Of a stretch of 64,000 bases of DNA, positions 1 to 10,283 are shown piece after piece; positions within the stretch are counted from its first letter, which is position 1; each line of letters begins with the position of its first letter. Below the pieces are notes generated by a model that was not told the origin of the DNA, ran no database searches, and saw nothing but the letters and a program-made list of their open reading frames with translations. The stretch spans positions 1 to 64,000 of the forward strand of contig CABFPG010000014.1 in assembly GCA_902141825.1 (NCBI GenBank). Reading direction: 5' to 3'. Both the position numbers and the translations under genes were made by a program. Origin of the DNA: Thalassocella blandensis (GTDB lineage: Bacteria > Pseudomonadota > Gammaproteobacteria > Pseudomonadales > Cellvibrionaceae).

Positions 1-2517
1 ACTGGCACTGTTGAGTTCACACCAAATGACGATTACTACGCTGGTGACCGTACGGTTACTACATCTATCGAAAGTGCCACTGGCGGCAACTTCGAAAATT
101 TAGTGGTTGATTCGACAGAAGCCAGTACAACCGTTACAGATGATGCTGATGCTACAACTGTAAGCTTATCTGCAGATGACACCGTTGAAGAAGGTGGAGT
201 CATCACTTATACAGCAACTTTAGAGCGCGAAGCGCAATCTGAAGTCCGCGTGGTTCTCGATAACGGTCAAACCATTGTGATCGCGGCCGGTGAAACATCA
301 GGCACTGTTGAATTCGCTCCAGACGATGATTATTACGCTGGTGATCGTACTGTAACTGCATCTATCGAAAGTGCTACAGGCGGTAACTTCGAAAACTTAG
401 TTGTGGATTCAACGGAAGCGAGCACGACGGTCACAGATGATGCTGATGCAACTTCCGTATCTTTGAGTGCGGATGACACGATTGTAGAAGGTGGTGTAAT
501 TACTTATATGGCAACCTTAGAACGCGAAGCACAATCTGAAGTGCGTGTTGATCTTGATAATGGTCAAACCATTGTGATCGCTGCGGGCGAAACAACGGGC
601 ACTATTGAATTCACTCCAGACGATGATTATTACGCTGGTGACCGTACGGTTACTACATCTATCGAAAGTGCTACAGGCGGAAACTTCGAAAATCTAGTTA
701 TTGATTCAACCGAAGCCAGTACAACGGTTACCGATGATGCCGATACAACGTCGGTATCTCTGAGTGCGGATGATACGGTTATAGAAGGTGGCGTAATTAC
801 TTATACAGCCACTTTAGAGCGCGAAGCACAATCTGAAGTGCGCGTTGTTCTCGATAACGGGCAAACCATTGTGATCGCGGCCGGTGAAACAACAGGTACT
901 GTTGAATTCACTCCGGATGATGATTATTACGCTGGTGATCGTACTGTAACTGCATCTATTGAAAGCGCGTCGGGCGGTAACTTTGAAAACTTAGTGGTGG
1001 ATTCAACAGAAGCCAGTACAACGGTTACAGATGATGCTGATGCTACAACAGTAAGCTTATCTGCCGATGATTCGGTAGTTGAGGGCGGCGTAATTACTTA
1101 TACAGCCACTTTGGAGCGCGAAGCGCAATCAGAAGTGCGCGTTGTTCTTGATAATGGTCAAACCGTTGTGATCGCAGCAGGTGAAACAACTGGTTCTGTT
1201 GAGTTCACACCAAATGACGATTACTACGCTGATGATCGAAATGTCACAGCTTCAATCGAAAGTGCTACAGGTGGTAACTTCGAAAATCTAGTTGTTGATT
1301 CAACCGAAGTGAGCACCACCGTTACTGATGATGCTGATGCAACTTCCGTATCTTTGAGTGCAGACGACACAGTTGTTGAAGGTGGAGTCATCACTTATAC
1401 CGCAACACTGGAACGTGAAGCACAATCTGAAGTGCGTGTTGTTCTTGATAATGGTCAAACCATTGTGATCGCTGCGGGCGAAACAACGGGCACTGTTGAA
1501 TTCACTCCAGACGATGATTACTACGCTGGCGATCGAACTGTAACTGCATCTATCGAAAGTGCTTCAGGTGGCAACTTTGAAAATCTAGTTGTTGACTCAA
1601 CAGAAGCAAGTACAACGGTTACAGATGATGCAGATGCAACTTCCGTATCTTTGAGTGCAGACGACACAGTTGTTGAAGGTGGAGTCATCACTTATACCGC
1701 AACACTGGAACGTGAAGCGCAATCAGAAGTGCGCGTTGTTCTCGATAACGGTCAAACGATTGTAATTACTGCAGGTGAAACAGCCGGTACTGTTGAATTC
1801 ACTCCTGATGATGACTATTACGCTGGTGACCGTACGGTTACGGCTTCCATTGAAAGCGCAACTGGTGGAAATTTCGAAAACTTAGTTGTTGACTCAACAG
1901 AAGCAAGTACAACTGTAACAGATGATGCCGATGCAACTTCTGTATCTTTGAGTGCGGATGATACGGTTGTAGAAGGTGGAGTTATCACTTATACCGCAAC
2001 CCTGGAGCGCGAAGCACAATCAGAAGTCCGCGTGGTTCTCGATAACGGTCAAACCATTGTGATCGCAGCTGGTGAAACAACTGGTAGTATTGAATTCACT
2101 CCAGATGACGACTACTACGCTGGTGATCGTACTGTAAGCGCATCTATCGAAAGTGCTACAGGCGGAAACTTCGAAAACTTGGTAGTTGATTCAACCGAAG
2201 CTAGCACCACAGTCACTGATGATGCTGATGCAACTTCGGTATCTCTGAGTGCGGATGATACTGTTGTTGAAGGTGGAGTCATCACCTATACCGCAACCCT
2301 GGAACGCGAAGCACAATCAGAAGTCCGCGTGGTTCTCAATAACGGTCAAACCATTGTGATCGCGGCCGGTGAAACAACAGGTACTGTTGAATTCACTCCG
2401 GATGATGATTATTACGCTGGTGATCGTACTGTAACTGCATCAATCGAAAGCGCTACAGGTGGCAACTTCGAAAATCTAGTTGTTGATTCTACTGAAACCA
2501 GCACGACTGTTACGGAT
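1..2517 (+). repeat. Tandem 297-bp (99-aa) adhesin repeats
   Basis: Eight complete in-frame units of exactly 297 bases run from 142 to 2517. Each begins with the DDAD-ATSVSLSADDT motif and ends with NFENLVVDSTEASTTVT. A partial unit occupies 1-141, so the array continues upstream. The protein units are almost identical, while the DNA differs at many wobble positions. A ninth, much diverged unit follows from about 2518. Confidence 0.95.
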
Positions 2518-5500
2518 GATGCCGATATTACCAATGCAAGATTATCTGCCACTTCAGAAGTCAATGAAGGTGAGCAGATAACTTACACAGTCACGCTGGA
2601 TAATCCTGCCAGAGGCGATGTCACAATTGTACTCAGTAACGGGGCTACGGTAGTTGTTGCATCGGGTTCTGCTACCGCTAGCGTTTCTGTTGTTGCGGGT
2701 GGTGGAAACAGTGCAGTGGTTAATATAGTTTCAGCAACTGGAGGTGGCTATGAAAACCTTGTTTCAGACAATACACCTGTCACAACTACTATAAATGATT
2801 TACCTCCAGAAATTACGGTTACAGCGAATGACGTGACTGAAGAGTCTGTATCTGCTGGTGATGTAATTGCTACGTTCGCTTCTAGTGATCCCGGAGGTGA
2901 TTCCCTCTCTCATCAGCTGTTGAACAACGATGAAGGTTATTTTGAAATTGTAGGCAATGAAGTTCGTCTAACGTCAGCCGGTGTAAATGCGATTAATAAT
3001 GATGCACTGAATTTAAATAGCTTGAATATCACTGTGCAAGTGACTGCTGATGGACAATCCGTATCGGATAACGCGACAAGCAATATAACGCGAGTTAATG
3101 AGGCTCCTCTAACGCAATCTGAATCATACTCAGCAGTAGAGGGGAGTACTTTAGTTGTAAGTGCTGCCTCTGGTGTTCTAGCTAATGATACTGACCCTGA
3201 AGGGGACGCTATCAGCGCGCAGAGTTTCGCAACAGATGCAACTGGAACGAATGAAGCGTCTGTGAATGGTTCAAACTCTGTCACAACTGCACTGGGTGGG
3301 ACCGTTGTATTAAATGCAGATGGTTCGTTTACTTACCAAGCGCCGGCCTCATTAGATCATAGTGTAAACCCAGCATTACAGGATAGTTTTGTATATCGTG
3401 CTTCGGACGGTTCATTATCGTCGGAGTGGACAGAAGTATTTATAGATGTATCTGACACCGCGCCTCAAGCCAATGACGATGTAGATGCTGTATCTTTTGG
3501 GGGCGTTATTTATGGCAATGTTATCTCCGGAGTAGGTAATGCGGCTGGTCAAGACGAGTTAGGCGCAGACGCAGTTGAAATTACATCCGTCAATTTCAAT
3601 GGACAAAACTACTCGGCATTCGATGGTGCAGGAAATCTTGTAGTTAACGGTGACTACGGAACTTTAGTCCTTAATCGAAATGGTGAATACAGCTATACAT
3701 CAACGCAAGAGCAGGCGAATTATCGAGTCGGTGGAGGTGGTGCCACCACATGGGCTGACGTAGATTTACATGGGTTCTCCGGCGGTACTTCTTTTGACAA
3801 TGGTGGATGGATAAATTTAGGTGCCAGTAACGGTGCTGTCTACTATGGCATAAACGGTTTAGGAATAGATTCTTTTCGCCAAAGTGGTGACAGCTACGCT
3901 CAAATTGACCAGACCCGGGGCGGAGATGAATCACTGGTTATAGACTTGAAACAAGCGGCAATTTCAGCTGAAGTAACTTTAGGTTCTGTAGAATCCAATG
4001 ACGGTGGACGTTGGACGATCTATGATGCTAATGGTCGATTTATCGCAACCTCTATCTTCCCGGGAGGATCGAATAGTGTAAATATCAACACAGGAGCTGA
4101 ATTTCAATATATCGCCTTTTCTTCTGCAGATAACAATGACGATTACTCCATTTTGGAATTAAATTACACGACGCCTGTTCCAAATATCCAAGACGATTTT
4201 ACTTATTCATTGAGAGATTCTGATGGTGACATCTCACAAGCTGACCTGGTAATTAGTCACGAGTCTACTTCCTCAGCGCAAGACGATAGTAATGTGGCCT
4301 ATGAAGCCGCTACTCTCAATGGGTCTCAGAGTGGAGAGCTTTCTGCATATTCAACGGGCAATATACTTGATAACGATGAAGCCTTAAATATCAATAGTGA
4401 GCTGACGCAAATTGAATACAATGGATATGTCTACACTCCGGATGGCAATGGAGTAATTACAATTCCGACAAATCAAGGGGTGTTAACAGTTTTTACTGTT
4501 AATAACTATCCCACTTCTGGTGTTCGTGCTGGTGATTACAGCTATGAAATTCAACGTAGCGATACACTAGGCGATGATGGTAGTGAAGAATTTATTTACA
4601 CCTTAAAAGATGGCGTGAATGAATCCTCTGCGAGTTTAACTATTGATATCGTTGATGATGCACCAGTCGGTGGTGATGTCGAGACTACCATCCACGCGGC
4701 AGAAACAACGCAGACATATAATTTGGTTATCGTATTGGATAAGTCCGGCAGTATGGGCTATGACGTTAACGGAAGACAGAGTGGGCAGGCCGGATTTGAT
4801 CCAACACAAATTCGAATGGACATAGCGCGAGATGCTCTCTCGAAACTATTCGATTCCTATGACGGAATCGGAAATGTCAATATTCGTATTGTTGACTTCT
4901 CCGATGTGGTTTCAACATCAGGGTGGCTTATTGATAATGTTGACGGAGCAATGGATTATCTGAATGGCATTAATCCTGTAGGTGGAACTCACTACAGTTC
5001 AGCATTGAATGAAGTGATGGACGGTTACAATGCTCCAGAAGCTGATCGTAGTCTGGTGTATTTTATTTCAGATGGTGAGCCAACTAACAATTATCGCGTT
5101 GGTGCAAATCAGCAGGCGCAATGGGAATCCTTTATAGATGCAAATGATATTGATATTTCTTTTGGTATAGGAATTGGCAATGTTTCTGTGAGTGCGCTGG
5201 AGCCCATCGCTTACCCTAATGATGATGCAAATAATGACGGTGTTGACGATTATGCCATTCAAGTGGAAGACGCCAACGATCTTGCGACAACACTATTGGC
5301 AACGTTGGATCACGGTGTCGTTACTGGAAACATTTCTATTCTTGAAGGCGATGGCTCAACAGGGTTTTTTGTTGGTGCCGATGGTGGTTTCATACAAAGT
5401 ATTGTCGTGGACGGTGTGCTGTACTCTTATGACCCTGGAGTTACAGATAAAGTCACGATTGAGACTGAGCTTGGCGGTACACTAACCGTAGATTTTGAGT

Positions 5501-6933
5501 CTGGAGAGTATTTCTACCAGGTTTCATTGGAAGAAGAAACGACCGGGGAGCAGGAAAGATTTGTTCTTACAGCAATGGATAACGATGGAGATTCTCTCAC
5601 CGCTAACCTGTTAATTAATCTGGAATATAGCCCGACCCTGGATGCCAACAGGGATACAGTGATTACCAACGTTACAACCGGGCTACCGGTAGCAATAAGT
5701 GACAAAGCGTTACTCTTTAATGATGTTCCCTATAATACACCAAGTATAACTGGAGTCAGTGATGCTGTTTCGGGGACAGTTTCTCGCTCGGGAAGTGTCA
5801 TTACCTTTGTGCCAAATGGAGAAATACCAATATCGAGAGATGACTTTTCTGACACAGCATCTCAAATATATGAAAACGGTGACAGTGAAACAAACCCGAT
5901 TAACAATACCATGGCAACGGCAACCGTTATCAGCCGGACTGCGTTTGGAGCCAACGGAAGCAACTTGAGCGGACTGAACTGGTTTGATGGATATTCGGTT
6001 GGATATTACGGAAGTATCGCCCAGGATGGTAATACTTTAAATGGCTCTGATCAGGACTGGCTTAAAATCAATCTGGCACAAGGTGAAGTCATCAGCCTGG
6101 ACATTGACGGAACAGAAGCCCTCATACAAATTAATGTGTACGATGATGCTGGAAATTATTTGCAAACAATTGAAGGCAATCCTCAACCTTATGGTAGTTT
6201 TGAAGCTTTTGAGGAAGGTGATTATTTCTTTCAAATAAATCCCGTGACTGACGGAGATAGAGATTACGAGTTGTACATGTCCATAAATGCGGATGAAGCT
6301 TTTTATCCAACTGAAGGTTTCCAATATAACGTCTCCGCAGGAGGGATTTCTGACTCTACATATGTCGATGTTGTGCAAGTGACGGGATCAACCATTACCG
6401 GTACGGGTGATGATGAGGTACTTGTCGGATCTGACAATAGCGATACTTTGCAAGCACAAGCCGGTGATGATGTACTACAAGGAGGTGCGGGTGACGATAT
6501 TCTTGAGGGTGGTGAAGGTGACGACCTGTTGTTAGGCGGCATGGGTGACGATATTCTAAGTGGTGGTTTAGGCTCGGATGTATTTGCCTGGGAGCTGGCC
6601 GATCGAGGCGAAGAGGGTACACCAAATGTTGATGTCATAACCGATTTCGATAACAGTGCAGTGAAGCAGGGTGGTGATGTTCTGGATCTTAGAGATTTAC
6701 TGGTAGATGAGAGTGAAGAATCATTGACCGAGTTTCTCTATGTTGAAGTGCAGGATGGAAATACAATCGTACACGTTAGCTCAACGGGTGGGTTTAGTGA
6801 TGGCGTTTACAATAGTGGAAGTGAAGATCAGCTTATAGAAATATCAGGAGTGGATTTAGTCTCGCCCTTTGGTGGTGATCAAGAAGCGATTATTCAAGAT
6901 CTGATTAATCGTGGAAAATTAATCACAGACTAA
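1..6933 (+). CDS. Giant LapA-like RTX adhesin, 3' part (5' end outside window)
   Basis: This is a surface adhesin exported by type I secretion. The frame is open from base 1, so at least 2310 residues are present and the true start lies upstream; the GTG at 103 is inside a repeat and is not a start. In order it has a run of 99-residue Ca-binding-type repeats (to about 2517), one divergent repeat (to about 2810), cadherin-like and VCBS-like modules (about 2810-4690), and a von Willebrand A domain (about 4700-5300) with a MIDAS: DKSGS near 4738, a GGTH threonine and an SDGEP aspartate. A PPC-like beta domain (about 5870-6290), RTX nonapeptides of GGxGDD type (about 6400-6590) and a T1SS C-terminal end follow. 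The neighbours lapD and lapG strongly suggest LapA-type retention and release. The N-terminal LapG cleavage site would lie outside the window. Confidence 0.93.
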   Translation, partial: TGTVEFTPNDDYYAGDRTVTTSIESATGGNFENLVVDSTEASTTVTDDADATTVSLSADDTVEEGGVITYTATLEREAQSEVRVVLDNGQTIVIAAGETSGTVEFAPDDDYYAGDRTVTASIESATGGNFENLVVDSTEASTTVTDDADATSVSLSADDTIVEGGVITYMATLEREAQSEVRVDLDNGQTIVIAAGETTGTIEFTPDDDYYAGDRTVTTSIESATGGNFENLVIDSTEASTTVTDDADTTSVSLSADDTVIEGGVITYTATLEREAQSEVRVVLDNGQTIVIAAGETTGTVEFTPDDDYYAGDRTVTASIESASGGNFENLVVDSTEASTTVTDDADATTVSLSADDSVVEGGVITYTATLEREAQSEVRVVLDNGQTVVIAAGETTGSVEFTPNDDYYADDRNVTASIESATGGNFENLVVDSTEVSTTVTDDADATSVSLSADDTVVEGGVITYTATLEREAQSEVRVVLDNGQTIVIAAGETTGTVEFTPDDDYYAGDRTVTASIESASGGNFENLVVDSTEASTTVTDDADATSVSLSADDTVVEGGVITYTATLEREAQSEVRVVLDNGQTIVITAGETAGTVEFTPDDDYYAGDRTVTASIESATGGNFENLVVDSTEASTTVTDDADATSVSLSADDTVVEGGVITYTATLEREAQSEVRVVLDNGQTIVIAAGETTGSIEFTPDDDYYAGDRTVSASIESATGGNFENLVVDSTEASTTVTDDADATSVSLSADDTVVEGGVITYTATLEREAQSEVRVVLNNGQTIVIAAGETTGTVEFTPDDDYYAGDRTVTASIESATGGNFENLVVDSTETSTTVTDDADITNARLSATSEVNEGEQITYTVTLDNPARGDVTIVLSNGATVVVASGSATASVSVVAGGGNSAVVNIVSATGGGYENLVSDNTPVTTTINDLPPEITVTANDVTEESVSAGDVIATFASSDPGGDSLSHQLLNNDEGYFEIVGNEVRLTSAGVNAINNDALNLNSLNITVQVTADGQSVSDNATSNITRVNEAPLTQSESYSAVEGSTLVVSAASGVLANDTDPEGDAISAQSFATDATGTNEASVNGSNSVTTALGGTVVLNADGSFTYQAPASLDHSVNPALQDSFVYRASDGSLSSEWTEVFIDVSDTAPQANDDVDAVSFGGVIYGNVISGVGNAAGQDELGADAVEITSVNFNGQNYSAFDGAGNLVVNGDYGTLVLNRNGEYSYTSTQEQANYRVGGGGATTWADVDLHGFSGGTSFDNGGWINLGASNGAVYYGINGLGIDSFRQSGDSYAQIDQTRGGDESLVIDLKQAAISAEVTLGSVESNDGGRWTIYDANGRFIATSIFPGGSNSVNINTGAEFQYIAFSSADNNDDYSILELNYTTPVPNIQDDFTYSLRDSDGDISQADLVISHESTSSAQDDSNVAYEAATLNGSQSGELSAYSTGNILDNDEALNINSELTQIEYNGYVYTPDGNGVITIPTNQGVLTVFTVNNYPTSGVRAGDYSYEIQRSDTLGDDGSEEFIYTLKDGVNESSASLTIDIVDDAPVGGDVETTIHAAETTQTYNLVIVLDKSGSMGYDVNGRQSGQAGFDPTQIRMDIARDALSKLFDSYDGIGNVNIRIVDFSDVVSTSGWLIDNVDGAMDYLNGINPVGGTHYSSALNEVMDGYNAPEADRSLVYFISDGEPTNNYRVGANQQAQWESFIDANDIDISFGIGIGNVSVSALEPIAYPNDDANNDGVDDYAIQVEDANDLATTLLATLDHGVVTGNISILEGDGSTGFFVGADGGFIQSIVVDGVLYSYDPGVTDKVTIETELGGTLTVDFESGEYFYQVSLEEETTGEQERFVLTAMDNDGDSLTANLLINLEYSPTLDANRDTVITNVTTGLPVAISDKALLFNDVPYNTPSITGVSDAVSGTVSRSGSVITFVPNGEIPISRDDFSDTASQIYENGDSETNPINNTMATATVISRTAFGANGSNLSGLNWFDGYSVGYYGSIAQDGNTLNGSDQDWLKINLAQGEVISLDIDGTEALIQINVYDDAGNYLQTIEGNPQPYGSFEAFEEGDYFFQINPVTDGDRDYELYMSINADEAFYPTEGFQYNVSAGGISDSTYVDVVQVTGSTITGTGDDEVLVGSDNSDTLQAQAGDDVLQGGAGDDILEGGEGDDLLLGGMGDDILSGGLGSDVFAWELADRGEEGTPNVDVITDFDNSAVKQGGDVLDLRDLLVDESEESLTEFLYVEVQDGNTIVHVSSTGGFSDGVYNSGSEDQLIEISGVDLVSPFGGDQEAIIQDLINRGKLITD

Positions 6934-6939
6934 TTGTAA

Positions 6940-6963
6940 CAGTGGCACTTAGATGGGCCACTG
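6940..6963. other. Hairpin between adhesin and next gene
   Basis: A 7-bp inverted repeat, CAGTGGC (6940-6946) with GCCACTG (6957-6963), lies directly after the adhesin stop. No T-run follows, so it is not a classic terminator. It may protect the 3' end of the message or weaken read-through into the small gene at 6985. Confidence 0.35.
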
Positions 6964-6984
6964 GCTGATAAATGAGGTAATTCT

Positions 6985-7323
6985 ATGCCGTTTATTCATC
7001 GAAATGAAGCAGGTAAAATCACAGCGGTTAGTTATGAAGAGCAAGATAGGAATGACGGATATTGGGAGTGGATTGACGGTGATTCAACAGACCTAGCGCA
7101 TTTCGCGACGCTATTGCAGCAGCAAAATCCGCTCAGTGAGTCGGATTTGGATTTTGTCCGGGTGGTAGAAGATTTGGTTGAAGTACTCATTGAGAAAAAC
7201 TTCATACATTTCACTGACTTGCCAGTAAAAGCACAACAAAAGCTGAGTAAGCGAAAATCTTTACGTGGAAAACTAAACAAACAGTTGGATTTGCTAGATG
7301 ATGAAAGTGAGGGGTTTCTTTAG
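6985..7323 (+). CDS. Small conserved acidic protein (adhesin-linked hypothetical)
   Basis: A 112-residue soluble protein with no signal peptide or membrane segment. It starts MPFIHRNEAGKITAVS and has a conserved-looking middle (SDLDFVRVVEDLVEVLIEKNFIHFTDLP) followed by a basic stretch and an acidic tail. This layout resembles small gammaproteobacterial proteins often labelled, without proof, tryptophan synthase subunit beta-like. I recall that family from pseudomonads but cannot run a search. GAGGT about 12 bases before the ATG is a good ribosome site. It follows the adhesin by 51 bases on the same strand, so it could be co-transcribed. Function unknown. Confidence 0.75.
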   Translation: MPFIHRNEAGKITAVSYEEQDRNDGYWEWIDGDSTDLAHFATLLQQQNPLSESDLDFVRVVEDLVEVLIEKNFIHFTDLPVKAQQKLSKRKSLRGKLNKQLDLLDDESEGFL

Positions 7324-7379
7324 GGTGGCAAACCTGAGAGAAAACCTGACTATAGATTGCCAAACTTATTTTTAACAGG

Positions 7380-9281
7380 CTAATCCCGGGGAAAAAATTC
7401 CCCGGTACCACCATCAACGCCGAGCTCTTTAAGACTATTCCATTCTTCCTGCGTCTCAACTCCCTCAGCAATCGCTTTTAAACCAATAGAGTGTACGATG
7501 GTGCAAAGCCCTCTTAAAAACACTTGTACGGCCATAGTGTTGTTGATGTTGTGAATCAGACTGTTGTCAATTTTAATATAGTCTAATCCTAAGTCATGTA
7601 ACTCTCCAATTCTGGAAAACTCCTTTGCAACATGCTCAATACCAATTTTGCATTTTAGTGGTTCCAGCATACGGCAAAGAATCGCAAAGTTTTCCATGTT
7701 TTGGAATGCACCATACTCTGGAATTTCAAGCCAAAGTAATTCAGCTTCATTAGGGTGTGCTTTAATAATGCTGACAAATTCTACCATCGCATGAGAATTC
7801 AATAGTAAAGACGCTGATACGTTAATGCCAATAGCTTGTTGATTTTTTGAAATTTCTTCTATTGCCAGTTGCAATACAATAAGGTCGAGTTTGTCTGCGA
7901 GTTTCAGGCGACTTACATGAGGCATAAAAATGCCAGCTCGCATGAGTTCCTGACCTTGTTGAACAAGTCTCACAGGGGCTTCAAAGTGAATTAACTCGTC
8001 ACTGCTGGAATAAACAGGGAATAGCTGTAATACAAAATTTCGATTCGTAATTGCATCATCAAGGATGGTATTCCAGGCGATGTCTTCTCGAATTTTCAGT
8101 GGTGCGGATGTAACATGAATGAAAGGTGCCGTATCATCACTGCCACTGCTTTCAAGTACGCTGTCTAAACGAGTTAGTAACTGGCTGACATTTTCCCCGC
8201 TTTGGTATGTGGTGCTAGAGCCAAGAATCTTGACGTTCGCAATATTTAAATCCTTACAGTCGCGATGTAGACTCGCTAATACGGAGTCCCCGCGCACTGA
8301 GTTTTCATCGCACTCGGGAAGCAAGATTAAAAGATCTGATCCATTTAATCGACCTGCAAACCCGTTGTGTTTGAGTGCAATGCCTTGCAAGGTGGTGGCG
8401 AAACGTTTCAACAGACTGTCGACATTGGCTCGACCTTCACTTTGATTTAAGCCGAATAAATCATCTATACGTAATGTAAGTAACAGGCCTCGTGCTTTAA
8501 TATCTTCTCTCTGTAAAAATGACCTTAAATGGCCTAGCATGGGTTCACGATTTAAGAGTCCGGTTATTTCATCGGTTTGGATGGACTGGCGTAACTTTTC
8601 CAATTTCGAGGTTTCGTCTTCCAGCATACTTTTCACGTGTGCGGAAAGTTTATTCATCGACCGGATGACAGCCTTGAATTCTTTTGTTTTTGGTTCGTCA
8701 GCAGTTATAAACCTACGTTCTCCAATCGCTTCTGCTTGAGATACGGCTTTGTTCAGCGGTTTGGTTATAAATTTCAGTAGAAGAGAGCCTGTTATGCAGC
8801 TAACCAATCCCATTGCAAAGAAATAATAGAAGAGTCGCTTAACCGTAGCCCACAATTCCTTGTATGCAAATTGCACTGTGCTTGCTAATTTCAATGTGCC
8901 TACTTGCTGCCAGCCGCTACTAATTTGGGCTACACCAGGTTGAGTCTCTATTGCGAAGAAGTTGGTGAACCAGTTTGGCGCTGCATTCACAACATTTTGG
9001 GCTGTTCGTTCGGCAATAACTTGATTGTCAACGCCGACCAGTCTTATCCAGTCGTAATGACCGCTGTCGAATTGAGCATTTATAAAAAGCTCCATGGAAA
9101 CGGGGTCATGTGCATTGTTGCTAAGTGTAAGCGCCATGGAAGAAACGGTGTCGTTATTCTTTTGGTATAGCAATTCTTCCAAATAGTATTTGGCTGAATA
9201 ACAACTGACCAGGAAGCTTCCGATAAAGGCGGCAAACATCAAAAGAACAATGTAAAGCCATAATTGTTTAGACAGAGACAT
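7380..9281 (-). CDS. lapD: LapD-like c-di-GMP receptor, degenerate GGDEF-EAL
   Basis: An inner-membrane receptor of 633 residues that senses cytoplasmic c-di-GMP and holds the protease LapG on its periplasmic domain. Two membrane segments (about residues 8-28 and 152-172) flank a periplasmic LapD/MoxY-type domain. A HAMP-like stretch, a GGDEF domain and an EAL domain follow. Both catalytic signatures are broken: the GGDEF loop reads NGSDL and the EAL motif reads EAP, fitting a receptor rather than an enzyme. The EGVET loop is kept, but the usual QG after it is TG. It is convergent with the adhesin genes and 29 bases downstream of lapG. The C-terminal codons overlap an 8-bp hairpin. Confidence 0.93.
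   Translation of the reverse strand: MSLSKQLWLYIVLLMFAAFIGSFLVSCYSAKYYLEELLYQKNNDTVSSMALTLSNNAHDPVSMELFINAQFDSGHYDWIRLVGVDNQVIAERTAQNVVNAAPNWFTNFFAIETQPGVAQISSGWQQVGTLKLASTVQFAYKELWATVKRLFYYFFAMGLVSCITGSLLLKFITKPLNKAVSQAEAIGERRFITADEPKTKEFKAVIRSMNKLSAHVKSMLEDETSKLEKLRQSIQTDEITGLLNREPMLGHLRSFLQREDIKARGLLLTLRIDDLFGLNQSEGRANVDSLLKRFATTLQGIALKHNGFAGRLNGSDLLILLPECDENSVRGDSVLASLHRDCKDLNIANVKILGSSTTYQSGENVSQLLTRLDSVLESSGSDDTAPFIHVTSAPLKIREDIAWNTILDDAITNRNFVLQLFPVYSSSDELIHFEAPVRLVQQGQELMRAGIFMPHVSRLKLADKLDLIVLQLAIEEISKNQQAIGINVSASLLLNSHAMVEFVSIIKAHPNEAELLWLEIPEYGAFQNMENFAILCRMLEPLKCKIGIEHVAKEFSRIGELHDLGLDYIKIDNSLIHNINNTMAVQVFLRGLCTIVHSIGLKAIAEGVETQEEWNSLKELGVDGGTGEFFPRD
7386..7405. other. Perfect 8-bp hairpin at the lapD 3' end
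   Basis: CCGGGGAA (7386-7393) pairs perfectly with TTCCCCGG (7398-7405) around a four-A loop, inside the last lapD codons. It sits between convergent transcripts (adhesin unit and lapG-lapD), so it may help end one or protect the 3' end. The tract beyond it on the minus strand is only weakly T-rich, so terminator status is uncertain. Confidence 0.4.
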
Positions 9282-9310
9282 GATAAATACCCATGTTTTG
9301 AAATTTCAAT

Positions 9311-9955
9311 TTAATCATAAATACCTTCCGTTTTCATTCGTAACATTACTTCCCGCCAATTTGACAGACGAGTTTCTGCACGTTTTATTTTCGGGTTGCG
9401 ATCCTGGCCAATCCATAATCCCTCGCTATTGAAACTGTAGATAGGTATTAAATCTCGGCGTTTGGACGCAGGAAGAATATTCAGGTTTAGATTATCAAGA
9501 ATAAATGGTTCGGCATGAAGTGAAGGGTAGTAAGCAAGTACCATATGCGCTTGTGTCTGGCCTGTGGGGAGTATTGCTTTGACGTAAACCAGTCTGAGTT
9601 TATCCACCGATACGTTCATTTTCAGCAAGGTAATGTATTTCGCGATGCTGAAATCTTCACAATCCCCTTGGCGAAGTTTCAATGTTTCAAGGGGAGTTGC
9701 CCAATAATCTTTCACATTCCAAGCGGCCATGTCTGTTGTGAAGCGGATATTGTCATTAAAAAAGTTATTGGCACTGGCAAGCTTTTCCAGGTCTGAGGAA
9801 TGTTTTGGATCTGACAACAGGGATTTCCATTGGTTAATGAGCTGAGATGAAGTGTCATTGAGTTCGCCGAAACTCGTATAAGCCTGGAATAACATGAACA
9901 ACAGTATGGCAAAGCAGCCTGATCTCAATAGCAGGGTGCCCGGTAACGCGCTCAT
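9311..9955 (-). CDS. lapG: LapG-like periplasmic cysteine protease
   Basis: A transglutaminase-fold cysteine protease (peptidase C93 / DUF920 family) that cuts LapA-type adhesins at the cell surface when c-di-GMP is low. The frame is open from 10081, but I choose the ATG at 9955 because it puts a hydrophobic export signal (residues about 6-28) at the N-terminus; this gives 214 residues. The catalytic triad is visible: Cys99 in QGDCEDFS, His137 in QAHMVL and Asp154 in ILDNL, with spacing close to that of the Pseudomonas enzyme. It lies upstream of lapD on the same strand with 29 bases between them, so a lapG-lapD operon is likely. Confidence 0.93.
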   Translation of the reverse strand: MSALPGTLLLRSGCFAILLFMLFQAYTSFGELNDTSSQLINQWKSLLSDPKHSSDLEKLASANNFFNDNIRFTTDMAAWNVKDYWATPLETLKLRQGDCEDFSIAKYITLLKMNVSVDKLRLVYVKAILPTGQTQAHMVLAYYPSLHAEPFILDNLNLNILPASKRRDLIPIYSFNSEGLWIGQDRNPKIKRAETRLSNWREVMLRMKTEGIYD

Positions 9956-10283
9956 AATGTGTTTTTTTGTGAACAATGTTAATTCTTGTCTTGAACGTTC
10001 ATACGACGGAAAGCCGTTTTTATTAATGTGGTATTCCGTAAAGTATAGAATGAAAATTAAGCTTAGATATGAGTCATCCAAGATATTTTGTTATAAAAAT
10101 TGGAGAATCTCATCAATATGCTTGAGTGCAGACCAATAACGACTGGGAATCTACTTGGAATTCATTATGACGCGAAAAGTAAAATATAAGATGCTAATAC
10201 ACAACCTCTCAAAACGATAATCTCCTGGGGCAACCATGAATGTCGTACAATCATATGTGTAACTCTCTACGAATAGGTCGCCG
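9956..10283. other. Intergenic region upstream of lapG
   Basis: This 328-base gap holds the lapG leader. An in-frame ATG at 10081 could extend LapG by 42 residues but would bury its signal peptide. I see no convincing operator, terminator or small RNA. It is also the downstream flank of the large minus-strand gene ending at 10284. Confidence 0.4.

Noticed and set aside
1-2517. Regular repeats that could look like a CRISPR array
   Set aside because: The 297-base period is one continuous coding frame with no repeat-spacer structure.
6303-6638. Minus-strand Ser/Pro-rich ORFs over the RTX region
   Set aside because: Antisense to the Gly/Asp-rich nonapeptides of the adhesin; no ribosome site or independent signal.
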